A stretch of DNA of 7,213 nt from Phascolarctobacterium succinatutens CAG:287 (GTDB taxonomy: Bacteria; Bacillota; Negativicutes; Acidaminococcales; Acidaminococcaceae): the NCBI RefSeq assembly GCF_000434895.1, contig NZ_FR892798.1:1-7213 (forward strand). Reading direction: 5' to 3'. Under the pieces are notes generated by a model that worked only from the letters and a program-made list of their open reading frames with translations, made no database searches and was not told the DNA's origin. A program made the position numbers and the translations under genes. Below are positions 1-5,143 of this stretch, piece by piece; within the stretch, counting starts at the first letter, position 1; the number at the start of each line of letters is the position of its first letter.

Positions 1-24
1 TTCAAGTTGATTATACAATCTACC

Positions 25-75
25 AAAAAATAAGGATTCACTTCGCAAGTAAATCGGAAGTGAATCCTTATTTTT
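25..75. terminator. Strong bidirectional intrinsic terminator hairpin
   Basis: Two perfect 19-nt arms (26-44 and 57-75) pair around a 12-nt loop. The inner part of each arm is mixed sequence, TAAGGATTCACTTC and its complement, and the outer ends are an A-run and a T-run. Either strand therefore gives a stem followed by a U-tract, the usual form of a two-way rho-independent terminator. On the minus strand it would stop any read-through from trpEG and the repeat array. On the plus strand it would serve a gene arriving from the left, which is off the window. Confidence 0.85.
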
Positions 76-90
76 ATTATAACGATGAAT

Positions 91-281
91 TCTATTACGA
101 ACTTTTTCACCTAGCTCACTTTTCTCGTAATAGAATCCTCCAAATCACTACTTCTGCATACTCTCTATTACGAACTTTGTGCACTTTTTACCTTTTCTAG
201 TAATAGAACTCTCCATTTTACCGTTTCAGCACGCATCCTATTACGAAAAAAGTGCATTTTTTACCTTTTCCCGTAATAGAA
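91..281. repeat. Three tandem 73-bp units, each carrying a 45-nt imperfect palindrome
   Basis: Units start at 91, 164 and 237, a period of exactly 73 bp, and units 1 and 2 align without gaps. Each unit opens with TCTATTACGA (CCTATTACGA in unit 3) and, about 35 nt on, carries the inverted copy TCGTAATAGA (TAGTAATAGA in unit 2, CCGTAATAGA in unit 3). The 24-25 nt between the arms is pyrimidine-rich on the plus strand, with CTTTTTACCTTTTC shared by units 2 and 3 except for one base. The roughly 28-nt spacers diverge, though units 1 and 2 share CTCCA just after the palindrome. The third copy is incomplete at its spacer and abuts the trpG terminator. No ORF of note lies here, so stretch 1-323 is non-coding. 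The function is not known to me. It could be a REP-like palindromic element, a cluster of structured 3'-UTR or small-RNA hairpins, or binding sites for a dimeric protein. Confidence 0.85.
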
Positions 282-317
282 AACGCAGAGCGCACGTACA
301 ACCATCACGCCCTGCGT
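280..317 (-). terminator. Terminator of the trpEG operon
   Basis: Seven bases past the trpG stop codon, the minus strand reads ACGCAGGGCG, a 15-nt loop, then CGCTCTGCGT followed by TTTTC. That is a 10-bp stem with one G-U pair and a short U-tract. The G-U pair would be an A-C mismatch on the plus strand, so the hairpin works best in the trp direction. Its U-tract runs into the outer arm of the third 73-bp repeat. Confidence 0.7.
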
Positions 318-323
318 CAAAGC

Positions 324-890
324 TCACAGGCTCAAAAAGTTCTTCAAAATCGTCCGTCCCTGCGGCGTCATAATCGACTCCGGATGGAACTGCACGCCAT
401 ACACCGGCAGCGTTTTATGCTGTAGCGCCATAATCTCGTTCTTCGCTGTTTTTGCCGTAACCTCCAAGCATTCCGGCAGGCTTTCCGGCTCCACAATCAG
501 CGAATGATAGCGCGCCGCCTCAAAGCAATCCGGCATATCCTTAAAAATGGGGCTTGCCGCCGCCAAATACACCTTATCCGCCTTACCGTGCACAATCTCC
601 TGTGCATGCACCACGTTGCCGCCAAAGGCCTCGCCAATCGCCTGATGCCCCAGGCAGACGCCTAAAATTGGGAACTCACCGGCCAGATGGCGAATCACCT
701 CCAGGCAAATACCTGCCTGCTTGGGATTGCCCGGCCCCGGCGAAATGATGATATGGTCCGGCTGCATAGCTCTGATATCCTCAAGCGTCAGCTTATCATT
801 GCGCACAACCTTGATATCAGGATTGATTTCGCCAATCAGCTGATACAGATTAAAAGTAAAGCTGTCGTAGTTATCTATAATCAAAATCAT
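324..890 (-). CDS. trpG: Anthranilate synthase component II (glutamine amidotransferase)
   Basis: Supplies ammonia from glutamine to TrpE for making anthranilate from chorismate, the first committed step of tryptophan synthesis; cytoplasmic. The 188 residues match the full length of stand-alone TrpG/PabA proteins. Class I amidotransferase landmarks are all present: N-terminal MILIIDNYDSFTFNL, the oxyanion-loop motif PGPGNP (51-56), the nucleophile in GVCLGHQAIGEAFGG (Cys79), and the catalytic pair in FHPESIMT (His169, Glu171). The ATG lies 3 nt after the trpE stop, and its ribosome-binding site (GAGGAGGAG) is the last codons of trpE, so the two genes are probably translationally coupled. In organisms with a single copy this subunit may also serve PabB for folate synthesis. 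Pairing with TrpE and the tryptophan T-box favours trpG over pabA. No trpD follows; a terminator does. Confidence 0.95.
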   Translation of the reverse strand: MILIIDNYDSFTFNLYQLIGEINPDIKVVRNDKLTLEDIRAMQPDHIIISPGPGNPKQAGICLEVIRHLAGEFPILGVCLGHQAIGEAFGGNVVHAQEIVHGKADKVYLAAASPIFKDMPDCFEAARYHSLIVEPESLPECLEVTAKTAKNEIMALQHKTLPVYGVQFHPESIMTPQGRTILKNFLSL

Positions 891-893
891 TGC

Positions 894-2357
894 TTACTCC
901 TCCTCTGCCGTCATGCGCAGCGCTGTCATGCAGGCGCCCGCCTTATTCACAGTCTCCTGAAATTCATTGTCCAATACGGAATCCGCAACGATACCGCCGC
1001 CAGCCTGAATATAAACTCTGTCATTCTTTTTAACCATAGTGCGGATGGTAATACAGATATCCATGTTACCACCAAAATCAAGATAACCCATGCCACCGCC
1101 GTAAATACCGCGGCGCTCCGGCTCCAGCTCGTCAATAATCTCGCAGGCGCGAATCTTCGGCGCTCCGCTCAGCGTGCCTGCCGGGAATACTGCCCGCAGC
1201 GCGTCCAATGCGTCCTTATCGGCACTCAGCTGGCCTGTAACCTTGCTCGTGATATGCATAACGTGTGAAAAGCGCTTAATCGCCTTATAATCGCTCACCT
1301 TAATGCTGCCAAAGTCACAGACACGGCCAACATCGTTGCGCCCCAAATCCACCAGCATATTATGTTCTGCAATCTCCTTGGCGTCTGCTAAAAGCTCCTG
1401 CTCCAGCGCCAGGTCCTCCTCGCTCGTACGTCCGCGGCGACGTGTGCCCGCAATCGGCATGCTGATGACCTTTTTACCAACCACCTTCACCAAAGTTTCC
1501 GGTGAGCTGCCGGCGATTTCCACATCGTCATTATGCAGGAACACCATGTACTGCGACGGGTTCGTCGTTCGCAGGTAGCGGTAAGCGCTGAAAAGGCTTT
1601 GGTCATAGGTTGCGCTGAATTTTTGCGCGTAAACAATCTGAAAGGCATCGCCGTTTTTGATATATTCCTTGCAGCGGAGCACATTTTTATTATACTGCTC
1701 ACGGCTTTGGTTACTGGTAAACTCGCCCAGCTTAGCCTTTACAGGCTTCTTCGGCTGCACAGGCTGCAGCAGCATTTCCTCCATCGCCGCAATTTCACGC
1801 TCCGCCTTGGCGTAATTGATGGCAGCATTATCCGTTTTGACATTCACAATCAGGAAAATCTTCTGCTTGAGATGGTCAAAGGCAATCAGCTTATCAAACA
1901 GCATTAAATCAACGTCGGCAAATTCCGCCTTGCGTTCTTTATTTACCCGCATATCCGGCTCGCAGTAGCGCATAAAATCAAAGCCAAAGGTGCCGACAAG
2001 ACCGCCGGTAAAATTAGGCAGGCCTTCAATCTGCGGTGCCTTGTATTCCTCCAAAATATGGCGGATACAGCCCAAGGGATCGTTTTCCTGATACTTCACG
2101 GCAGCACCACTGATGATTTCCGCATTACCGTCGGTTATTTTCAAACGCAGCACAGGATCATAGCCTACAAAGGAATAGCGCGCCCAGTGCTCACCGCCCT
2201 CAATGCTTTCCAAAAGGAAGTAATTGCGGCTGCTGCGTCTTACATTGTCCAAAAACGCCAGCAGCGTCAGCATATCCGCCAGGCATTCCTTCGCTACAGG
2301 CACAGCCTTGTAGTTCTTTGCATACTGCATGACCTGCTCCAAAGATAAATTCAACAT
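894..2357 (-). CDS. trpE: Anthranilate synthase component I
   Basis: Converts chorismate plus ammonia (from TrpG) to anthranilate and pyruvate; cytoplasmic. The length, 487 residues, is normal. The N-terminal domain carries the LLES element (48-51), and NPSQYM (266-271) lies in the chorismate-binding domain; in characterised TrpE proteins these two form the tryptophan feedback site, so feedback inhibition is likely retained. Chorismate-utilising motifs follow: GSSPE (283-287), PIAGTRRRG (301-309), EHNMLVDLGRND (331-342), PAGTLSGAP (392-400) and AGGGIV (452-457). NPSQYM and the T-box context favour TrpE over PabB. The start is supported by GAGGTGA four bases upstream of the ATG. It is the first gene of a two-gene operon with trpG, preceded by a Trp T-box leader, so transcription should rise when tRNA-Trp is uncharged. 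The gene is distinctly more GC-rich than the receptor and lipoprotein genes to its right. Confidence 0.96.
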   Translation of the reverse strand: MLNLSLEQVMQYAKNYKAVPVAKECLADMLTLLAFLDNVRRSSRNYFLLESIEGGEHWARYSFVGYDPVLRLKITDGNAEIISGAAVKYQENDPLGCIRHILEEYKAPQIEGLPNFTGGLVGTFGFDFMRYCEPDMRVNKERKAEFADVDLMLFDKLIAFDHLKQKIFLIVNVKTDNAAINYAKAEREIAAMEEMLLQPVQPKKPVKAKLGEFTSNQSREQYNKNVLRCKEYIKNGDAFQIVYAQKFSATYDQSLFSAYRYLRTTNPSQYMVFLHNDDVEIAGSSPETLVKVVGKKVISMPIAGTRRRGRTSEEDLALEQELLADAKEIAEHNMLVDLGRNDVGRVCDFGSIKVSDYKAIKRFSHVMHITSKVTGQLSADKDALDALRAVFPAGTLSGAPKIRACEIIDELEPERRGIYGGGMGYLDFGGNMDICITIRTMVKKNDRVYIQAGGGIVADSVLDNEFQETVNKAGACMTALRMTAEEE

Positions 2358-2394
2358 TTTTTCACCTCATCTGCTTATTTTCACCCGTGTCAAC

Positions 2395-2445
2395 AAAAAA
2401 GCCTGTCCTCGTACTGCTCACTTTGAGCAATATCAAGGACAGGCT
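2395..2445 (-). terminator. Regulated intrinsic terminator of the trp T-box
   Basis: On the minus strand AGCCTGTCCT (2445-2436) pairs perfectly with AGGACAGGCT (2409-2400), followed by a run of six U (2400-2395). A second small hairpin, TGCTCA-AAG-TGAGCA, sits in the loop. It ends about 38 bases before the trpE ATG, so termination here would silence the whole trpEG operon. Confidence 0.93.
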
Positions 2446-2475
2446 ATAAATGCTTATACCTGCGGTACCACCTTG
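2434..2475 (-). promoter_or_regulatory. T-box antiterminator helix
   Basis: On the minus strand CAAGG (2475-2471) pairs with CCUUG (2438-2434), and GCAGG (2463-2459) with CCUGU (2443-2439, one G-U pair). The 7-nt bulge UGGUACC (2470-2464) lies between the two helices on the 5' side only. This is the standard antiterminator form. Its 3' strand, CCUGUCCUUG, is also the 5' arm of the terminator, so the two folds exclude each other. The tRNA-contacting nucleotides are UGGU. Confidence 0.92.
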
Positions 2476-2703
2476 CTTCGCCGTACATCGGCGCTCTCTC
2501 GCAGAATGCTGACACATTCCTCACCCTTAACGCCGGTGTAACGTTGCCGAATACTCTCGCCTGCGCGATTTGACAGCACCCTCAACGGTCCATTTATCAG
2601 CCTGCATCTCTATCCGGCTTCCACCTGCCCGAACTCTCTGTAAGCGCATCTGCTGACTTGATCTCCGTCTCAACGGTTTGTGGTCTTTTTTGAAGTTGTG
2701 CCT

Positions 2704-2732
2704 AGTGTAACACTCTGCATTAATAGTGTCAA
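2704..2732 (-). promoter_or_regulatory. Sigma-A-type promoter of the trpEG leader
   Basis: Reading the minus strand, a perfect -35 box TTGACA (2732-2727) is separated by exactly 17 nt from TACACT (2709-2704), which matches TATAAT at four of six positions. Transcription would start near 2697, placing the T-box Stem I at the 5' end of the transcript, as expected. Confidence 0.8.
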
Positions 2733-2746
2733 GAAAATATTACACT
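2704..2746. repeat. Cluster of AGTGT/ACACT elements over the trp promoter; possible operator
   Basis: Plus-strand AGTGT occurs at 2704-2708 and 2725-2729, and its complement ACACT at 2710-2714 and 2742-2746. The first pair forms an 11-bp palindrome, AGTGTAACACT, lying on the -10 box. The second pair, spaced by 12 nt, spans the -35 region, with one AGTGT partly made by the TTGACA box itself. Such dyads over a promoter are compatible with a repressor site, but no regulator is identified. Confidence 0.4.
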
Positions 2747-2839
2747 TTGCGTGTTTTCGATTATTTTGCAGTAAATAATGTAAAGCAGGTTACAGTTTCA
2801 AAATAACTGCGCAACAGCAAGCAAGGCAAAGCTTACACA

Positions 2840-2946
2840 AGTTTTTTCTTCTCCATGAGAAAAACTCATCAAAAATCCAAAGTTTTTCTTTTGTAAACGA
2901 AAAACTTCTGAATTTCAAGTACTTTTTCTTCTACAGGCGAAAAACT
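2840..2946. repeat. Three tandem small palindromes, 40-41 bp period
   Basis: Units start at 2840, 2881 and 2921. Each consists of AGTTTTTC (AGTTTTTTC in unit 1, ACTTTTTC in unit 3), a roughly 10-nt loop, and GAAAAACT. Units 1 and 3 share CTTCT at the start of the loop. Linkers of 14 nt separate the units. Stems are AT-rich and moderate in strength, so none is a convincing terminator alone. The family differs in sequence and size from the 73-bp array at the left end. The rest of the gene-free stretch around it shows nothing I can name between 2747 and 2839. Function unknown. Confidence 0.75.
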
Positions 2947-2957
2947 TTGGAGGTGAA

Positions 2958-2995
2958 AATCACCGCCAGATTCGTCTTCAATCATAGCGGTGATT
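2958..2995. terminator. Hairpin downstream of the Rpn-family gene; possible terminator
   Basis: AATCACCGC (2958-2966) pairs perfectly with GCGGTGATT (2987-2995), and an inner GATT/AATC pair can extend the stem across the loop. It begins about 24 bases past the stop codon of the minus-strand gene ending at 3019, where a terminator would be expected. On that strand, however, the stem is followed only by TTCACC. The plus strand has a T-run (TTTTT) five bases after the stem, so the direction is unclear. Confidence 0.45.
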
Positions 2996-3018
2996 GCTGT
3001 TTTTATCAGTTTGTATCC

Positions 3019-3825
3019 CTAGGCGCTCATTTTAGCTGCCAGCGCACGTACTTCCTTTACTGAAAGCTTAGAGTACTTAACAATCTTATCTATGCATTCA
3101 TTATCGGCCAGCATCTCTTTAGCTACGCTGATACGTGCTTCCTTTTGTGCTTTTCTCATAGCTTCTTTTTCACGCTTCGCTATAAGCTTTTCCATTACAT
3201 CGCCCATTTTATCCAAGCCCTCCTTCTCTTCCTTAAAGTATCTAATTTTTTCAGCAAGCTTTTTATAATGCATATCATCAGGGTTCTTGCAGCAAAAGTC
3301 ATGCATCAGCATTCCTAAAGGAGTGTCATTATGAATTTTGGCATTAACGTAGATAATATGCGAGCCATCTGCAAAGCTGCTACCATTCTCATCTATCGTT
3401 CTATGAATATGATAGATTGGCAGCAATCCTTTAAGAACATCTTCCCTGGTAATGAAAATAACATAGTTCTCAGGGATTTTGTCAAAATATTCACCCTTAG
3501 GCAAGCTTTTGGCATCCAACAGGCTCATATGATAGCGTGCTCTTTGAGGAATGGCGCCACTGCTTTCATTCTGTACTTCGACATTGAACTTGGTACCATC
3601 AGCTTTCTCAGCTAAAATATCAAGCTGTAAGTCCCTTCCCTGAAGATTTTTAAGACGTTTTTGTGTAGATGCTTTCTTTACTTTGATTGTATCATTTTCT
3701 AAAATAATCCGCAATATTAATTGCGTACGCTCTATGTCATCTTCAAAAACCTTAGTCATAAACGGGTCATCCATAAGAGTAAATTCTTTAATGGAATTCA
3801 ATAGATCTTGCTTTATTTTTACCAT
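3019..3825 (-). CDS. Rpn-family PD-(D/E)XK nuclease / putative transposase
   Basis: Resembles the large bacterial family annotated as Rpn recombination-promoting nuclease or PD-(D/E)XK 'putative transposase'. Characterised members are DNA endonucleases that promote RecA-independent recombination; the role here is inferred. The N-terminus (FTLMDDPFMTKVFEDD, 15-30) fits the family opening. A likely nuclease core follows, with Asp69 in LQLDIL and Glu83/Gln85 in FNVEVQNE, the D...ExQ variant of the motif, then QRARYHMSLLD (94-104). The C-terminus (about 195-268) is charged and helical, KREKEAMRKAQKEAR, ending in IVKYSKLSVKEVRALAAKM, a tail common in the family. At 268 residues it looks complete. 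The ATG at 3825 has only a distant AAAGG 13 nt upstream; Met18 is an alternative start but would cut the conserved opening. It has its own promoter, and no inverted repeats or target duplication marking a mobile element are visible. Confidence 0.85.
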   Translation of the reverse strand: MVKIKQDLLNSIKEFTLMDDPFMTKVFEDDIERTQLILRIILENDTIKVKKASTQKRLKNLQGRDLQLDILAEKADGTKFNVEVQNESSGAIPQRARYHMSLLDAKSLPKGEYFDKIPENYVIFITREDVLKGLLPIYHIHRTIDENGSSFADGSHIIYVNAKIHNDTPLGMLMHDFCCKNPDDMHYKKLAEKIRYFKEEKEGLDKMGDVMEKLIAKREKEAMRKAQKEARISVAKEMLADNECIDKIVKYSKLSVKEVRALAAKMSA

Positions 3826-3877
3826 TTATTATTCATAGCCTTTCTTCTGATTTTTCTGACTAGTCTTTGTGCTTATT

Positions 3878-3906
3878 ATATTAACAGAGAAGGTTACAAT
3901 AGTCAA
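3878..3906 (-). promoter_or_regulatory. Promoter of the Rpn-family gene
   Basis: On the minus strand TTGACT (3906-3901) is followed after 17 nt by TAATAT (3883-3878), giving five and four matches to the consensus boxes. TATAAT also occurs three bases further on, at 20-nt spacing. The start of transcription would be near 3870, leaving a 5' untranslated region of about 45 nt. Confidence 0.65.
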
Positions 3907-3945
3907 GTTATTTTTCTGAAAATTCGCTTTTATTTTTGCAGTATA

Positions 3946-3971
3946 TTAAAAGGCGGCGCAAGCGCACCGCC
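3946..3971 (-). terminator. Terminator after the binding-protein gene
   Basis: On the minus strand GGCGGTGC (3971-3964) pairs with GCGCCGCC (3959-3952) around a 4-nt loop, with one U-G pair, followed by TTTTAATAT. The stem is notably GC-rich in an AT-rich setting. It lies 55 bases past the stop codon of the lipoprotein gene and ends that transcription unit. The gap between stop and hairpin (3972-4026) shows nothing else. Confidence 0.8.
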
Positions 3972-4026
3972 AAGTTGATTATTTGATTAGAACTAGTATA
4001 GATAAACGCAAATGGCTTGTTAATTG

Positions 4027-5007
4027 TCAAAACCCTTTCAAAAACTCCTCCGGCTCTAAAACAACACAGTCACCATAAACCAGATGTGCCAGCTTCTGCA
4101 CCGACCATACGCAATTCTGATGACCGATAAAAATGTATTTTTCATCAATTAACATTACATTTCTTTTCTTTATAGCCTGTAAATTCTTTAAGCTTTTATC
4201 ATTAACAAATTCATTTATCAGCTTTTCATCATATGCTTTACAATCACTCCACGATTTAGTTAAAAAGAAGTAATCAGGATTGAATTCTAGCATTATTTCC
4301 TTACTCACTGTTTGTCCATTAGCAAGTCCAACTTCAGAAATTCCATTACGTATCTTAGCATGTTTACATACATCATCATATACGCATCCTCGACCACCAT
4401 AAAGGGAATGATTCGTCGCCACTAGTACACTGCTTTTACTAAACTTAACATTTTGCGGTATATTACACTCTATTCGTAACAACAAATTATTCATTTTGGC
4501 TACTAAATTAATTCCACGCTGTTGTTCTCCAACTAACTGAGACAGTCCAAAAATCTTATTCTGAACCTCCTTGATGCTGACCGGAATCCTTACAACATAG
4601 ACTGGTATCCCTAAATCACGATAAACTCTTATTTTATCCTCACCAATCAAATCATGTACAACTAATAAATCTGGTTTTAAAGATAATACAGTTTCTGCAT
4701 CAGGCATAATTATTTTATTTTTAATTTTTTCTACACCTGCTCCAGCAAAAGTTTTTGATTCGTTATCCATATTCTTTGATACGGAAATCATTCGCTCTGG
4801 TTCGACTAATCCCAAAAGTATGTTATCCAAATATATATGAGTAGTCATAATTCTTTTAGGCTTTCCCCTTAAGATTATACTATTACCATAATCATCTTTT
4901 ACCATATATGTTTTCAATGAATCAATATGAACACTTTCAAAATTGTGCTTAACACCACAGCCTAGAATAAGCAATGATAATATAAAAAAAGCAATATAAC
5001 GTAACAT
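4027..5007 (-). CDS. Periplasmic substrate-binding lipoprotein, siderophore/cobalamin (BtuF/FepB-like) family
   Basis: Likely captures an iron chelate, heme or B12 in the periplasm and hands it to an ABC importer. A lipoprotein signal peptide is clear: MLRY, a hydrophobic stretch (5-15), then ILGC with Cys17 as the lipidation site, giving a mature protein of 310 residues, usual for the family. Landmarks of this binding-protein fold (Fe3+/B12 type, PF01497) appear in order: DDYGNSI (38-44), PKRIM (50-54), VLSLKPDLLVVHD (107-119), LGIPVYVV (132-139), ISEVGLAN (223-230), EFNPDYFFL (241-249) and LQAIKKRNVMLID (276-288). The substrate cannot be told from sequence. It has seven cysteines including Cys17. 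GGAG lies five bases before the ATG. The TonB receptor ends 136 bp upstream, same strand, with a hairpin between, suggesting a shared uptake system. Permease and ATPase genes are not in the window; to the left the unit ends in a terminator. Confidence 0.88.
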   Translation of the reverse strand: MLRYIAFFILSLLILGCGVKHNFESVHIDSLKTYMVKDDYGNSIILRGKPKRIMTTHIYLDNILLGLVEPERMISVSKNMDNESKTFAGAGVEKIKNKIIMPDAETVLSLKPDLLVVHDLIGEDKIRVYRDLGIPVYVVRIPVSIKEVQNKIFGLSQLVGEQQRGINLVAKMNNLLLRIECNIPQNVKFSKSSVLVATNHSLYGGRGCVYDDVCKHAKIRNGISEVGLANGQTVSKEIMLEFNPDYFFLTKSWSDCKAYDEKLINEFVNDKSLKNLQAIKKRNVMLIDEKYIFIGHQNCVWSVQKLAHLVYGDCVVLEPEEFLKGF

Positions 5008-5090
5008 AAAAACTCCATTTTTATAATTCTTATTTTACATAACTCCACAGTTTATACTTGCTTAAGGTATTGCTTAATAATCAATGTAGA

Positions 5091-5114
5091 AAAGCGGCGT
5101 TGTTACGCCGCTTT
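5091..5114 (-). terminator. Hairpin between the receptor and lipoprotein genes
   Basis: AAAGCGGCGT and its exact complement form a 10-bp stem with a 4-nt loop 30 bases past the receptor stop codon. On the minus strand the stem ends in TTTT then C, a weak U-tract, so it may be a partial terminator or a 3'-end stabiliser that lowers expression of the lipoprotein relative to the receptor. I see no convincing separate promoter in the remaining bases to 5008. Confidence 0.65.
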
Positions 5115-5143
5115 AAAACAATGTAAAAAAGTTAATACTTAGA

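Larger units (their letters stand above)
2395..2697 (-). promoter_or_regulatory. Tryptophan T-box riboswitch (leader of trpEG)
   Basis: The untranslated leader of trpEG contains the elements of a T-box in order. In Stem I, GTCAGC on the 5' side pairs with GCTGAT on the 3' side, and ACGG with CCGT below the specifier loop. A distal UUCGG/CCGGA stem carries the typical AGGUGGAA loop sequence and is preceded by CAGAGAG. The 3' strand of the specifier loop reads AAAUGGACC, placing the codon UGG (Trp) at 2592-2590 followed by the customary purine. A small Stem III hairpin (CGCCG-AUGUA-CGGCG, 2493-2479) precedes the T-box sequence AAGGUGGUACCGC. By family knowledge, uncharged tRNA-Trp pairs its anticodon to UGG and its acceptor end to the UGGN bulge, stabilising the antiterminator; charged tRNA lets the terminator form. 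The leader's 5' end is inferred from the promoter. Confidence 0.95.

Noticed and set aside
3..14. CAAGTTGATTAT occurs both at 3-14 and at 3971-3982, each beside a terminator hairpin
   Set aside because: A 12-base AT-rich match can occur by chance, and the flanks do not extend it, so it is not supported as an element boundary.
91..281. The 73-bp repeat array as a CRISPR array
   Set aside because: The roughly 45-nt repeats vary internally, the spacers of units 1 and 2 are partly related, there are only three units, and no cas gene is present.
687..1268. Plus-strand open frame of 193 codons across the trpG/trpE junction
   Set aside because: It lies entirely opposite two well-supported genes, has no family resemblance, and is an antisense shadow. 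The same holds for the other plus-strand frames inside the genes.
2358..2697. A Trp-rich leader peptide controlling trpE by classical attenuation
   Set aside because: No short ORF with tandem Trp codons is visible, and the region is fully explained by a T-box.
5008..5143. A cobalamin riboswitch or Fur box ahead of the lipoprotein gene
   Set aside because: Neither a B12-box-like sequence nor a convincing Fur-type dyad is visible. The receptor's own upstream region is outside the window.
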